Origin: Prorocentrum cordatum
Taxonomy: Eukaryota; Sar; Dinophyceae; Prorocentrales; Prorocentraceae
Direction of reading: 5' to 3'
Length of the DNA: 64,000 bases
Assembly (NCBI GenBank): GCA_963575745.1
Contig: CAUYUJ010007446.1
Coordinates: 1,116,482-1,180,481 of the forward strand
The notes under the pieces were generated by a model that worked only from the letters and a program-made list of their open reading frames with translations, was not told the origin of the DNA and did not search any database. Positions 37,378-48,370 of this stretch are shown piece by piece (the first letter of the stretch is position 1; every line of letters starts with the position of its first letter). The position numbers were made by a program, and so were the translations under genes.

Positions 37378-37862
37378 CAAGGCCGTGGCCGTGGCCGTGG
37401 TGGCCGTGGCCGTGGTGGCCGTGGTCGTGCTGGCCGTGGCCGTGGTGGCCGTGGCCGTGGCCGTGGTGGCCGTGGCTGTGGTGGCCGTGGCCGTGGTGGC
37501 CGCGGCCGTGGTGGCCGCGGCCGTGGTGGCCGTGGCCGTGGTGGCCGTGGCCGTGGTGGCCGTGGCCGTGGTGGCCGTGGGCGTGGTGGCCGTGGCCGTG
37601 GTGGCCGTTGCCGTGGTGGCCGTGGCCGTGGTGGCCGTGGCCGTGGTGGCCGTGGCCGTGGTGGCCGTGGGCGTGGTGGCCGTGGCCGTGGTGGCCGTGG
37701 CCGTGGTGGCCGTGGTCGTGGCCGTGGCCGTGGTCGTGGCCGTGGTCGTGGCCGTGGCCGTGGTCGTGGTCGTGGCTGTTGTCGTGGCCGTGGCCGTGGC
37801 CTTGGCCGTGGCTGTGGCCGTAGCCGTGGCCGTGGCCGTGGCCGTGGCCGTGGCCGTGGCCT
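37378..37862. repeat. GGCCGT hexanucleotide array
   Basis: About 480 bp of (GGCCGT)n interleaved with GGTGGCCGT. It translates as Val-Ala repeats on the plus strand and His-Gly or Arg-Pro repeats on the minus strand, giving long false frames. Confidence 0.95.
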
Positions 37863-38190
37863 GAGAAATCGCTTGCAGGCTTCACGGAAGTGCTCGGGAA
37901 GGTCCACAAGTAGCTCCCGCCGTAGCAGTCGAGGGCTACCCGACGCCGTTCTGGAACGCCAACGCTCTCAGAGCGCTCGGGAGCGCTGTGCAACTGCCGC
38001 GGCCCCCGATACATCCTGCAGGCACGCCATCTCTCAGGGGGGCCCTGACTCACTTCATCCCGATGCTGTCCTGTTCCCGCCATCGTCTTGGTTGTCCTTC
38101 TCCAGGGGGCGGCGCAAGAGCGCGAAGAAGTAGCACAGAAAAACAACGCGACATACTTGATCCGAGGTCCGCGCGGAGCAACTGGCCCCT
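37863..38190 (-). other. Unique sequence with a coding-like minus-strand frame
   Basis: The minus-strand frame from 38146 reads RRVALDCYGGSYLWTFPSTS and similar mixed-composition sequence before entering the hexanucleotide array. No family recognised. It could be the end of a repeat-encoded protein. Confidence 0.25.
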
Positions 38191-38194
38191 TCTT

Positions 38195-38700
38195 GCGTCA
38201 TCCTCCCTCCTCCTCCTCCTCCTCCTCCTCCTCTTCCTCCTCCTCCTGCTCCTCCTCCTCCTGCTCCTGCTCCTCATCCTCCTCCTCAATCATAGTCATC
38301 CCTCCTCATCCCACCTCATCCGTTCCCCTCTCCCCCATGAAGCCTCTCCGATTTCTCTTCTCCCTTCCACCCTGGCACTTCCTCCATTCCTCCATGCCTC
38401 CCCCCATGCCACCTTTCCTGTCTCCTCCGCTCTCGCCATCCCTCTGCCTCACATGTTTCTTCGTCCTGTCCTTATCACACCCTTCCCCTTCCTCCGTCCG
38501 TCCTCCCTTTCCTTTCCCCGACTTTCTGTATCATCCCGCCCTGCCCGCACCCCATCACACAGCACCCTTTGTCGTCATCAACTGTCATCCTCACCATAAT
38601 CGCTTTCCTGGCCCTTCTCCATCTGATGTTACTCCTTCTCCCCCTCCTCTTCTTCCCCCCTCCCTCTACCCTCCCCTGGGGGTGAGGCAACGCGGCTGGC
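38195..38700. repeat. CTC microsatellite and pyrimidine-rich tract
   Basis: 38200-38295 is (CTC)n with CTG variants. The rest is C/T-rich low complexity with no coding support. Confidence 0.85.
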
Positions 38701-38744
38701 TATTGTGAACGACAGCCTGACACGACGATCTTGACCATTCCGCA

Positions 38745-39070
38745 GGACGCGCTGGAGGGAGGGAGCGAGGGCAGGCAAGGGTGAGGGAGGGAGGGAGAGG
38801 AAGGCACGAGAGAGGAGGACGAGGAGGAGGAGGAGGCGGAGGTTGAGGAGGAGGAGCAGGAGGAGAAGGAGGGGGGGGAGGACGAGGAGGAGGAGGAGGA
38901 GGAGGAGGAGGTGGAGGACGAGGAGGAGGAGGAGGAGGAGGAGGGGAGGAAGAGGAGGAGAGGGAGGAGGGCGAGGAGGAGGAGGAGGAGGAGGAGGACG
39001 ACGAGGACGAGGAGGAGGAGAAGGAGGCACGAGAGAGGGAGGAGGACGAGGAGGGGGAGGACAACTCCTG
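38745..39070. repeat. GAG/GGA purine-rich microsatellite
   Basis: Over 300 bp almost purely purine on the plus strand, mostly (GAG)n with GAC interruptions. Confidence 0.95.
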
Positions 39071-39756
39071 CATTGTTTCCTACAGCTTGAAGGTTCTGGA
39101 GATGCACAGCATATTCTCGAGGCTTCTTGAGGGGCTCTGATGGGTCTCACAATTTTCGGGGTTTATCTGAAGTGTCCAGCTGTTCAGGTGGGTATCACAG
39201 GTGTTCGAATGTTTCCGGACGTTTTCGGAGTGCGGCATTCGGACAGGGGGAAGGAATGGGACGGGACGGCGGGATGGAGCTAGAGCAGGAGGATAGAGAA
39301 ATCAAAGGAGAGGGTATGGATGTTCTGCTCACGCTGCCAGGAGACTTTGCTCACGCCGCCAGGAGAAAAGGTATCCCAGGCTCCTCCGAGGAGCATTGTG
39401 AAGCTCGACTACGTGTGACAGCTCACCGTCACAAATTCCTCGCCCGCTCTTGGCGCGAGCAGGCCGCTGTGCAATTCTCCCCGTTTGTCCCCCCCTCCCG
39501 TGTGCAAGTGAGTGCAGGCGCTGATGCTGACAGTCCTATCCTGGGGAGTGCCTGGCAGGGACGAGGCCGCTGGCTCGGAGGGCCCGAGTAAGCAAGTACA
39601 CATTGCTTACGCTTTTGGAGGGCTTGCGCCCATGGTGTGTGCAAGCAGGAAACGTACTAAACTGTTTCTAGGGTCTTGAAACTATCCTGGCGAAGGACCC
39701 AACCATATGCAGTTTTGAATACCGCAATTGTGAATATCATATTCGGCCGCGATCCC
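39071..39756. other. Unique stretch, no gene recognised
   Basis: An open plus-strand frame (39127-39591) begins with ordinary composition but has no known motif, and antisense frames are equally open. Not called. Confidence 0.35.
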
Positions 39757-39805
39757 TATGGGGCCACGGATCGTGTGAGGGGCGTGCCGACATGCGTGGC
39801 GGGGC
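39757..39805 (+). repeat. Solitary satellite family A fragment
   Basis: CCTATGGGGCCACGGATCGT, then GTGAGGGGCGTGCC, matches the core of the 40370-41090 array. Confidence 0.7.
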
Positions 39806-40014
39806 ACACAACGCGAACGAAGACGATAGGTCTGTGTGCGAGAGACTGAGAGCGGGTGAGTGTGAGCGCGAGTGAGTCTGGTTGTGAATAAGTTGCGCGC
39901 GCGTCAGTCTACGTGCATCAGTCGACGCCCATGTCGACACGCCCTCACGAGGATCGCGCCCGTTTCCTTCCCGTTATGTTTCTCCCTCTTTGCCCGTGCA
40001 CGCCCAATGTCCAA

Positions 40015-40360
40015 GGCTGCGGGCGCGGCGCCGCACGGAGTCCCCGCGACGCGCGCTGGTCGCCTCGAAGGGGTCCCGGCGACGCGCGCGGGTCGTCCGC
40101 TGCTCGGAGCAGAGAGAGCAAACAGGATGGCTGATAGCGGGCAAGACTTTGGCCGCCGGGCAGAGCGACGACGAGGGCGAGCGAGGCGCTGGGCAGAGCG
40201 CGCCGCATGGAGTTCCCGCGACGCGCGCTGGTCGCCCCGAGAGGGTCCCAGCGACGCGCGCGGGTCGCCCGCGGCGCGAGGCCAAACGGTCAGACCGTCG
40301 AGAGACGGCGAGGCTCGGTCGGGTCGCTCCTCAAGTCATGCCTCGCGAATGAATTCGGTG
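40015..40360. repeat. Two-copy tandem repeat, about 171 bp
   Basis: GGAGT(C/T)CCCGCGACGCGCGC, then TGGTCGCC and GGGTCCC(G/A)GCGACGCG, occur at about 40038 and 40209. The intervening sequence is GC-rich. Confidence 0.75.
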
Positions 40361-40369
40361 AAGCCCAGC

Positions 40370-41090
40370 TTCGCCGTTGGCACCTTAGGTGGAGCTCCTT
40401 ATACGGCCACGGAACATGTGAGGGGTGTGCCAAAATGGGGCAGCGGGGCCATGCGAGCTGCGCCAGTTGCACCTTAGGTGGAGCTCCATATGGGGCCACG
40501 AACGTGTGAGGGGTGTGCCAAAATGGGGCGGTGGCGCCATGCGAGCTGCGCCGCTGCGCCATGCGAGCTGCGCCACTTGGATCTCAGGTGGGGCCTCCTA
40601 TGGGGCCACGAAGCGTGTGAGGGGTGCACCAAAATTGGGGCGGCGGCGCCATGCGGGCTGCGCCACCCGGACCTTAGGTGGAGCCCTTTTTTTTTAATGG
40701 GGTCACGAACCGTGTGAGGTTTGTACCAAAATGGGGCGGCGCCGCCATGCGGGCTGCGCAAGTGTGACCTTAGATGGAGCTCCCCATGGGGCCACGAAAC
40801 GAGTGAGGGGTGTACCAGAATGGAGCGGCGGTGCCATGCTAGCTGCGCCACTAGGACCTTATATGGAGCTTCCTGCGGGGCCACGAGACGTGTGATGGGG
40901 TGGACCAAAATGGGGCGGCGGCGTCATGCGGGCTGCGCCACTGGGACCTTATATGGGGCTCCGTATTGGGCCACGAAGCGTGTGAGGGGTGTGCCAAAAT
41001 GGGGCGGCGGCGCCATGCGGGCCGCGCCACTGGGACCTCAGGTGGACCCCCCTTGATGGGGCCACGAAACGTGTGAGTGGTGTGCCGAAA
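40370..41090 (+). repeat. Tandem satellite, about 94-bp units (family A, second array)
   Basis: About 8 units of GGTGGAGCTCC, ATGGGGCCACGAA, CGTGTGAGGGGTGTGCCAAA, ATGGGGCGGCGGCGCCATGC and GGCTGCGCCACTGGGACCTTA. It is the reverse complement of the family at 11540-12800 but more regular. Confidence 0.92.
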
Positions 41091-41099
41091 CAGAGACAT

Positions 41100-41640
41100 G
41101 CGGACAGCAAAGGCAAGGAGGGGGAGGAGGGGGGAGGAAGGGGAGGAGGAGGAGGAGGAGGAGGAGGAGGAAGGAGGAAAACGCCGGGCACCGTCTCTTC
41201 AAAACGAGGACCCGACACCACAGGATGGTTGGGGAAAAAAGACAACTCCTGAATGCAAGCAGGTACGAGAAAGAGAATGAGACACGTCAACCATAGTGCG
41301 TGTGCGTGGAAGAGACTCGTAACTTCAATTCAACAGACCAACCGATGCAGAGGTGGAAGAGAGAGAGAGAGAAGGAGAGAGATAACGATCTCGCGTGCAG
41401 GAAAAGCATGCACATGCTGTGCAAGGGTCTGTCTGCGCCAGGGGGTTGTGAGGGGGGTGCGCAGGGTTTATGAAGAAGTTTGGCTCTTTGCGATTGGGGT
41501 TACCGTACGAGCCACAGCTTGACTAGCTTAGCGGTGCGCCGAACTTGTTTTATCTAGCGAAGAAGCCCCGCGGCACAGAGGTGGTCAATGGGGGGGCGGA
41601 GGAGGGGAGGGGCGGGGAGGGATGCGCAGCCTGCACGCAG
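41100..41640. other. GGA run followed by unique sequence
   Basis: 41117-41172 is a GGA microsatellite. 41173-41640 has no recognised gene. A GAGA run lies at 41357-41382. Confidence 0.5.
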
Positions 41641-41829
41641 GTTGCTTGGACGGTGCAGCCGACACGGTTGTTACGGCCATGGTTGTCTCATGGAGTATTC
41701 GAGACACTCGTCATCTTTATTGTAGCATTCGCCATCCTTATTGTATGCGTCCCTCCCGTCATCCCCATGTCATCCCGCATTTCCTCTATCTGTCGTTCCC
41801 ACCACCTCCTCGTTCTCATCCTTCCTGTA

Positions 41830-43311
41830 GTCATTCTCGTTCTCCACCGTTCCTCCTCCTCCTCCGCATCCTCCTCCTCCTCCTCCTCCTCCTCTTCGTT
41901 CTCTTCCTCATCCTCCTCCACCTCCCCTCCCCATCATCGTCATAATCGTCCTCGTTCCGAATTCAAGCCGCATCCCCCTGATTGTTCACCCCTCATCATC
42001 CGTACCCCTTATCCGTATCAGCTCGTTATCGTTCTGTCTTAATCCCTCTGGCTTCCTCCTATGTTCGGCCTTCTCCTCCCCCTCCCCCTCCTGCTCGTCA
42101 TCCTCATCCTCCTCCTCCTCCTCCTATTCGTGTTCCTCCTCCTCCTCCTTCTCCTCCTCCTCTTCCTCATCCTCCTCCTCCTCCTATTGCTCATCCCCTT
42201 CCCATCATGTTTAGTCTCATGCTCACCTGTTTCACCTGCTCATCCGTTTCTCATCCTGCTCCTCATTCCCCCCCCCGTCGTTCGCCTACCGTTGGCGCGT
42301 TCGACATCAATCAGCGAGCGCAAACATTGCAGGTACTCCTCATCAACTTGCTCGTCCACATCGTATGCCTCCCTTTTCATCCTCATTCTCCTCCACCTCT
42401 TCCTCCTCCTCCTCCTCCTTCTCCCCCTCTTCCTCCAACACCTCCTGATCATCCTCCTGCTCCTCCACCTCCTCCTCCTCATCCTCCGCCTCCTCTTCCT
42501 CCACCTCCTCCTTCTCCTCCTCCTCCTCCCTCCGCTCCTCCTCCTCCTCCGCCTCCTCAGTTCCCCCCCCCATCCCCTTCCCACCTCCTCCTCCTCCTTC
42601 GCCTTCTCCTCCTCCTCCGCGTTCTTCTCCTCATTGCCTTTCTCCTCCTTCTTCTCTGCTCCTCCTCCGCTTGCGCCTCTTCCTCCTCTTCTTCCGTCTC
42701 TTCCTTCTCCTCTCGTCTTCCCTCCCGCTCCCTTGAAATGGCGGGGAGAGAAGAGGATCATTGAGGAGGAGGGAGCGGAAGAGGAGGAGGAGGAGGAGGA
42801 GGAGGGGCCGATGGACATACTGCCCACCAGAGGCCGTGAACAGTCCATCGAATCCGTCGTGACCTCTTGGCGGTCGTCTGGCTCGGGCAGGCCGTGTTAG
42901 CACGTCTTATCTTCGCAGAGGTCCAGCGCTTCAGAGGCGGCCCGCCACCCGATGCGGCGCACGGGGGGCGGCCGAGTGCACGGAGGCTCCTCGCCGCCCT
43001 TCCCTTCAGCCTGATGTGGCTTCTCTCCCCGTCTGTCTTCGTGCCCCTACTCTGCCCCCTCGTCCGTGCGCCTCGTCTCCCCTCCCTCGTCCTCCTCATC
43101 ATCGTCGTGCTCCTTCGCCGCCTCGCGCCTCGCGCCTCCCGCCCACCCTCCTCCTTCGCCTCCTTTTTTCCTCCTCCTCCTCCTCATCCTTCTCCTCTTC
43201 CTCCTCCTCCTCCTCCTCCTCCTCCTCCTCCTCCTCCTCCTCCTCCTCCTCCTCCTCCTCCCCCTCTTCTCCCGTCCTTTATGTTTTCCTCCTTCTCGTT
43301 GTCATCACCAG

Positions 43312-43354
<43 letters not shown>

Positions 43355-43400
43355 AGCATCATCATCAGCATCAGCATCATCACCATCATCATAGCCACCC
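41830..43400. repeat. Clustered CTC and CAT triplet repeats
   Basis: CTC blocks at 41845-41935, 42070-42200, 42385-42725 and 43155-43270, a GAG block at 42758-42806 and a CAT/CAG block at 43310-43392. Unique islands (42205-42380 and 42810-43010) show no recognisable gene. The many Leu/Ser/Pro frames are artefacts. Confidence 0.9.
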
Positions 43401-43900
43401 TCCTTCTGCTCCTCCCCCTCCTTCGCCCCATATTTGTTCGCCCCTTCTTTTTCTTCTATAATCCTCCTCCGCGTCATCGTCGTTCTCTCCCCCGCGTCGA
43501 TAGGAATTTTGGCTTGAGGCTAACACCCTAGCAGTTGTTTATGGTGCTTTTGGAAACTGTTGTATTGCCCTGCGTTTCTGGAGGCACCTGGAAGGTTACA
43601 GTGACCTCCAGAGCGTTCTGAGGCCTCCGTCTCTAGACGCCTTGAAGCGTATGTTCCTTTCGAGTCGCCGGATGTCTGGGTCCTCCACCACAGCCGTCGA
43701 TGTCGGCCGTCGTCGGCAGCGTCGGCATCGGCGCGCCGCGAGGACGTCACGGCCGCATTCCGCGCCCGCGCCCGGGCCCTCACGGTCTCGGACGAGGCCG
43801 CCGCCGCCGGCGCGGTGCCGTTCTTTTCGCTCGCCCGCGGGGGGGGGTTAGGGGCAGCATCAGGGGGGATCAGCTCAGGAGGGAACGCACTGACCCCCAA
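43401..43900. other. Unique sequence before the assembly gap
   Basis: 43500-43890 has open but domainless frames on both strands (Arg/Ala-rich). Nothing is called. Confidence 0.35.
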
Positions 43901-44000
43901 NNNNNNNNNNNNNNNNNNNNNNNNNNNNNNNNNNNNNNNNNNNNNNNNNNNNNNNNNNNNNNNNNNNNNNNNNNNNNNNNNNNNNNNNNNNNNNNNNNNN
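43901..44000. other. Assembly gap (100 N)
   Basis: Exactly 100 N, the usual placeholder for a gap of unknown length. A CTC tract begins directly after it, so a collapsed triplet repeat is a likely cause. Confidence 0.98.
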
Positions 44001-45145
44001 CCTCTTCCTCCTCACTCTCCTCCTCCTCCTGCTCATCATCATCCCCCTCCTCCTTCTCCTTGGGGGGGCGCCTCCCCCTGAGGATTCGTGTAGGCCTTTG
44101 TGGGACTATGCCCCTCCCCTTCCCAGGGGGTCACAGTCCATGGATGGGGTCGTAGCCTGGTGGGTGCATGTTTCCAGTGCCTTATATGCGCCGAGGGCGA
44201 GAGGCTATCGCTTGTTTTGTGGATGGCCTGTGGAGCCTCACTTGTGTCTTGCGAGCGTCTGTCGTTTTCTAGTGTGGCATCTGGTGCCATATTTGTTGTT
44301 TAGCTTCCTTCCTCTCGGCCCCGTGTGCATGAGGTGAGAATGAGCCCGCTGCAAGGGCGGCTTCGACTGTTGAGCCCACATGAGTTCTGAGCTCACCCGG
44401 CAGACAGGGCTTGACCTTTCGTGGACAGCCGAACCGAACGTTCTTGGAGGCAGGCGGAGGTCCTCGCAAGGTCCTGGAGACCCCCGCACGCCCCCAGAAG
44501 TCCCCGAAAGCTTCTGGAGGTGTCCAGAGACGCCAGAAACACTTACAGTACAGCGTCGAAGACGGGTTCTTCTTCCTTCACCTCCTCCTCCTCTTCCTTT
44601 TCTTTTTGGCACACTGCCGCTCATGTCTTGCGATCTCACGACTCAGACCACGTGTGAGCTGTTGTTGGCGAGCAGGACTACATGAGCCCCATGTGCTTAC
44701 ATCCCTCGTCCCCATCATCCCCCTCCTGCGGGCGCCATCGGCGGCAACGGAGCGCAGGCGATGGTGCTGGCGCTCCTGGGCGCGGTGCTGTCGCGCTTCC
44801 TGAGGACCCCAGAGGTGGCCCCATCCTGGGGCGACCGGAGGGCCGGCGGCGCGCCCACGGGGGGACGCGAGAGTGGCCCGGCCTTCTCAGAGGGCCGCGG
44901 GACTTCTCAAAAGCCTCCAGGCCTTCTGAAAAGTTTGCTGTGTCCTCGGGGAAGGGTGAGAACACTTCTCAGGAGGCCTGAGGCCTTCTGAGAGGGCATG
45001 CCCCCAGGGCTCGCCTCCTTTAGGGAGCCGGACGTCGCGCCTGGGGTTTCTTTTTCGGTTTCGGTGTTCAGGGACCCGTTTCGGGCCCCTCCGTCGGAGA
45101 TCCAAACGGGACGGACAATTTGCTCGGATGGAGCCCGGGAGGGGT
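44001..45145. other. CTC tract, then unique sequence
   Basis: 44001-44065 is CTC-rich. 44470-44530 has short CCAGA(A/G)-type repeats. 44880-45000 resembles the CTTCTGAGAAGG repeats of 30.6 kb in the opposite orientation. No gene recognised. Confidence 0.4.
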
Positions 45146-45245
45146 CTGACGGGAGGAGGAGGAGGAGGAGGAGGAGGAGGAGGAGGAGGAGGCGTAGAGC
45201 AAGGATGGTAGAGGAGAGGAGAGGAGAGGAGAGGAGAGGAGGTAG
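45146..45245. repeat. GGA and GAGGA microsatellites
   Basis: 45150-45192 (GGA)n and 45208-45241 (GAGGA)n. Confidence 0.9.
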
Positions 45246-45319
45246 GGGAACGAGGGGAAAACGAGGTGATGGCGGCATGACGGGCAGACGGCGTGGTTAC
45301 GGGGGGCGGCCCCACGACG

Positions 45320-46075
45320 TGGCTACCTAGTCGACAGCGCCGAGCTGAGACCCTCGCCCTCGGCCCTGCCGCCGCCCGCCCGCAGGCGGCAGGCGGCTTG
45401 CGAAGGCGCCCTGCGGGCGCAGGCGTCGGGAGGCGGCCCAGGAAGCTGGCAGGACATGGAGCGGGCAGCCAGGCCCGCCCTTCGCCTCGCTGCTGTGGGG
45501 CTGAGGGTCTGTGGGCGCGCCCGCAGTCGCCGCAACGCGGCGTGGCACGCTGCGGACCCGCCTCCACAGGGCTTCGGGGCGGCGTCGGATGACGAGATCA
45601 CCGCCGCTGCGTCGGGGCCCAGGCTGGGAGCTGGTGCTCGGCCGATCCTGGAGGAATCCAAGGGGCAGAACGTCTGGGTGGACTTGTCGTGCCAGCCTGG
45701 GTGGCCTCCGCTCGGCGGCTTTGCCTTGGCCCCAGGCGTGGGAGCTGCCACCGGTTGGCCCTGCTGCGGGGGCCCAGGTTTTTCGCGATTGCCTGGCTGC
45801 GGGGATGCACCTTTCCCGCCCGAGGCACTTCTCGATGGCGCTGAGGTGGACGAGGAAGCCTTCGTCGACGAAGATGGCAAGATGCAGGAGAGCAGTCCTG
45901 CAGTCGTCGCGCCGTGCACGGAGGACCCTTCCAGTGGAAAGAGCGCGTGCTGTGGGCGCTTGGAGGGGGGTGGCGTCCTGAACCGCCCCCACCCCCCCGT
46001 GCCTGCGCCAGCGCCAGCGGCGGATGTCGGCGGCGGCGGGGAGCGTCGACGACGACGACGACGATTCTACAGGCT
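45320..46075. other. GC-rich coding-like region, strand unresolved
   Basis: Long open frames on both strands. Plus 45456-46148 has acidic pieces such as GAEVDEEAFVDEDGKMQE. Minus 46256-45327 includes LLHLAIFVDEGFLVHLSAIE and KCLGRERCI. Compositions are Ala/Pro/Gly/Arg-rich and no domain is recognised. Possibly an exon or a repeat-encoded fragment. Confidence 0.25.
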
Positions 46076-46083
46076 TACGCCAC

Positions 46084-47182
46084 ATCCGCCGACCCCTTCT
46101 GTGAGTGTTGCGAGGCCAGGAGTTTCTGGCCAGCGGCGTCTTGTGTGAGGGTGCGGTGTCGCGCGCGGGTGGCGGCAGATACGTAGGGGGTCCAAATGTT
46201 TGCGTGATGCCGGTGGTCTGGGGCGTTTTTTTGCGGGCGCCTTGCGTGCTGTGCACTTGGGTGCGGGGTGTTCTTCTGGGAGGTCGGCCTTTCGGTCTTC
46301 GGCGCGTCTTGAGCCGTCTTGGGGCCCTCTTGGGCTGTCTTGGGGTCTTGGAGGTTTCTTGGACCGTCTTGGGGCGGTCTTGGGGGCCTCTTGGGCCGTC
46401 TGGGAGTGTCGGAAAGCCCAGAAGGCGAATGTGTGAAAATTGTACGTTTTACAAAGGGAACGGGCCAATTTTTGCGTCTAGAGGCCCTGTTGGGACGCAT
46501 CTTGAATGCCTCGTGGGGGCATTTTGGGCCGTCTGGAGGCCATCTTCGGTATTTTTGATCGTTCTTGGACCGTCTGGGACCATGTTGAGCTCTCTTGGAA
46601 GGCACTTGGGGCGCTCCTGGAGCGCTCTTGGGGCCGTCTTCGGGGCCCTCGTGGGCCGTCTTGGACGCCTGTTGGGCCGTTTGGGGGCCTTCTTGGGCTA
46701 TCTTGGGACCCTCTTGGAGGCTTCTTGGACCGTCTTGGGGCGGTATTGGGGGCCTCTTGGGCCGTCTGGGAGCATCGGAAAGCCCACAAGGCGAATGTGT
46801 GAAAATTGTACGTTTTACGAAGGGAATGGGCAATTTTTGTGTCTAGGGACTCTCTTGGGACGCATCTTGGAGGCCTCTTGGGGCCTCGTGGGGACCTTTT
46901 GGGCCGTCTAGGAGGCCTATGAGCCCGTCTTTGGGCAATCTTGGGCGTCTTGGAGCGCTCGTTTGGCGTCTCGGGGCCCTCGTGGCCCGTCTTGGAGGCC
47001 TCTTGGGGCCTTCTTGGCCCGTCTTTAGGCCCTCTTGGGCCCGGAAAAGCCCCGTGACGCGCTCACCCGGGGCGAGGGGGGGGGGGGGGTCAAATCTCTG
47101 GTTTGGGGTCCCTGGGGAGTGGGTATGGGGGGGGGAACTATCTCACACGCCTAGAGACCCACAAGGGGTCGGCGGATTCAAC
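46084..47182 (+). mobile_element. CTTGGGG-type TIR element, copy B
   Basis: The left end ATCCGCCGACCCCTTCTGTG (46084-46103) and right end CACAAGGGGTCGGCGGAT (about 47160-47177) are inverted repeats of each other apart from one extra base. The interior is degenerate CCTCTTGGG/CCGTCTTGGG units with an internal duplication of about 362 bp. The island GTGTCGGAAAGCCCA...AAGGCGAATGTGTGAAAATT occurs at 46407 and again at 46769, each followed by GTACGTTTTAC and AAGGGAA. No reading frame is credible. Confidence 0.75.
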
Positions 47183-47189
47183 GGGGGGG

Positions 47190-47225
47190 AGGGGAGTTCG
47201 AATCCCCCCATCCATCCGGGCCGGC
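47190..47225 (+). promoter_or_regulatory. Pol III B-box-like motif
   Basis: GGGGAGTTCGAATCCCCCC resembles a tRNA T-arm/B box. No matching A box, anticodon arm or acceptor stem was found, so a tRNA gene is not called. It may be a tRNA-derived fragment. Confidence 0.25.
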
Positions 47226-47274
47226 GCAGGCGCCGGCGCCGGCTGGCGGCGGCGGCGGCGCCACCGACGACGTG

Positions 47275-47300
47275 CAAGACGACCCCACGACGGCGAACAG

Positions 47301-47351
<51 letters not shown>

Positions 47352-47949
47352 TCGACGACGACGACGGTGGCTACGACGGTGACGACGACGACGACGGCGA
47401 CGACGGCGAAGACGACGACCACGACGATGACGACGACGACGGCGACGACGACGACTACGAAAGCGACGACGACGACGGCGACGACGACGACGGCAACGAC
47501 GGCGAAAACGACGCCGGCGACGATGACGACGACGACGACGACGGCGACGTCAACGACGACGAGGACGACGACGACGACGACGACGACAGTGACGCCGACG
47601 ACGACGACGACCACGGCCACGACGATAACGACGACGACGACGACGACGACGATGACAGCGACCAAGACGACTTCGAGCATGACGACGACAACTACGACGA
47701 CGACCACGACGACGATGACGATGACGATGACGGCGACGACTGCGACGGCGACGACGACGACGATTGCGACGGCGACGACGGCGACGACGACGACAAGGAC
47801 GGCGACCACGACGATTTTGAGTATGACGATGACACAACTAGGACGACGACGACGACGTCGACGACGACGACGACGACGACCAGGGCGACGACGACGACGA
47901 CGCGACGACGACAACGTCGACAACGACGACGGCGACGACGACGACGACC

Positions 47950-47987
<38 letters not shown>

Positions 47988-48025
47988 CACGACGACGACG
48001 ACGACGACAACGGAAAGCGCGGGAG
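47275..48025. repeat. GAC/ACG triplet array, about 750 bp
   Basis: The longest triplet array in the window, (GAC)n with GGC, CAC and AAC variants. It gives poly-Asp, poly-Thr, poly-Arg and poly-Val frames. 48026-48370 is GC/G-rich low complexity with no gene. Confidence 0.95.
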
Positions 48026-48370
48026 GCACGCGACGCCACGCGGAAACTGCTTATATTTGAAGTCCGGGCCCGTCAATTTTCTGACTCTCGGGGCCGAGGA
48101 CAGAGGACTACATGGGACCTGATCGTCGTTGTCGCCTTCATCCTGTTCATTGTCGCCGCGTCGCCGCCGTCGGCGCTGCCAGCCGGCGCCAGCGCCCTGG
48201 GGGTTCGACCCCCCCTTCTCGCGCCCGGGAGGGGGGTCGAACCCTCCCTCCCTCCGCTGGAGGGGGGGGGGGGAAGGGGGGGATGGGGAAGAAGGGTCTC
48301 CCTGGTTCTGTTCGACGGCGCCGAATGGTCGGGGGAGGGGGGAGGCCGTTCGGTTCAAACGCGCCGTTGA

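Noticed and set aside
36615-37823. 402-codon plus-strand frame and 319-codon antisense frame
   Set aside because: Both owe their length to the GGCCGT hexamer array (Trp/Pro or His/Gly repeats).
47190-47225. tRNA gene
   Set aside because: Only a T-arm-like GTTCGAATC is present; the stem has a mismatch and no D-arm, anticodon arm or acceptor stem could be drawn.
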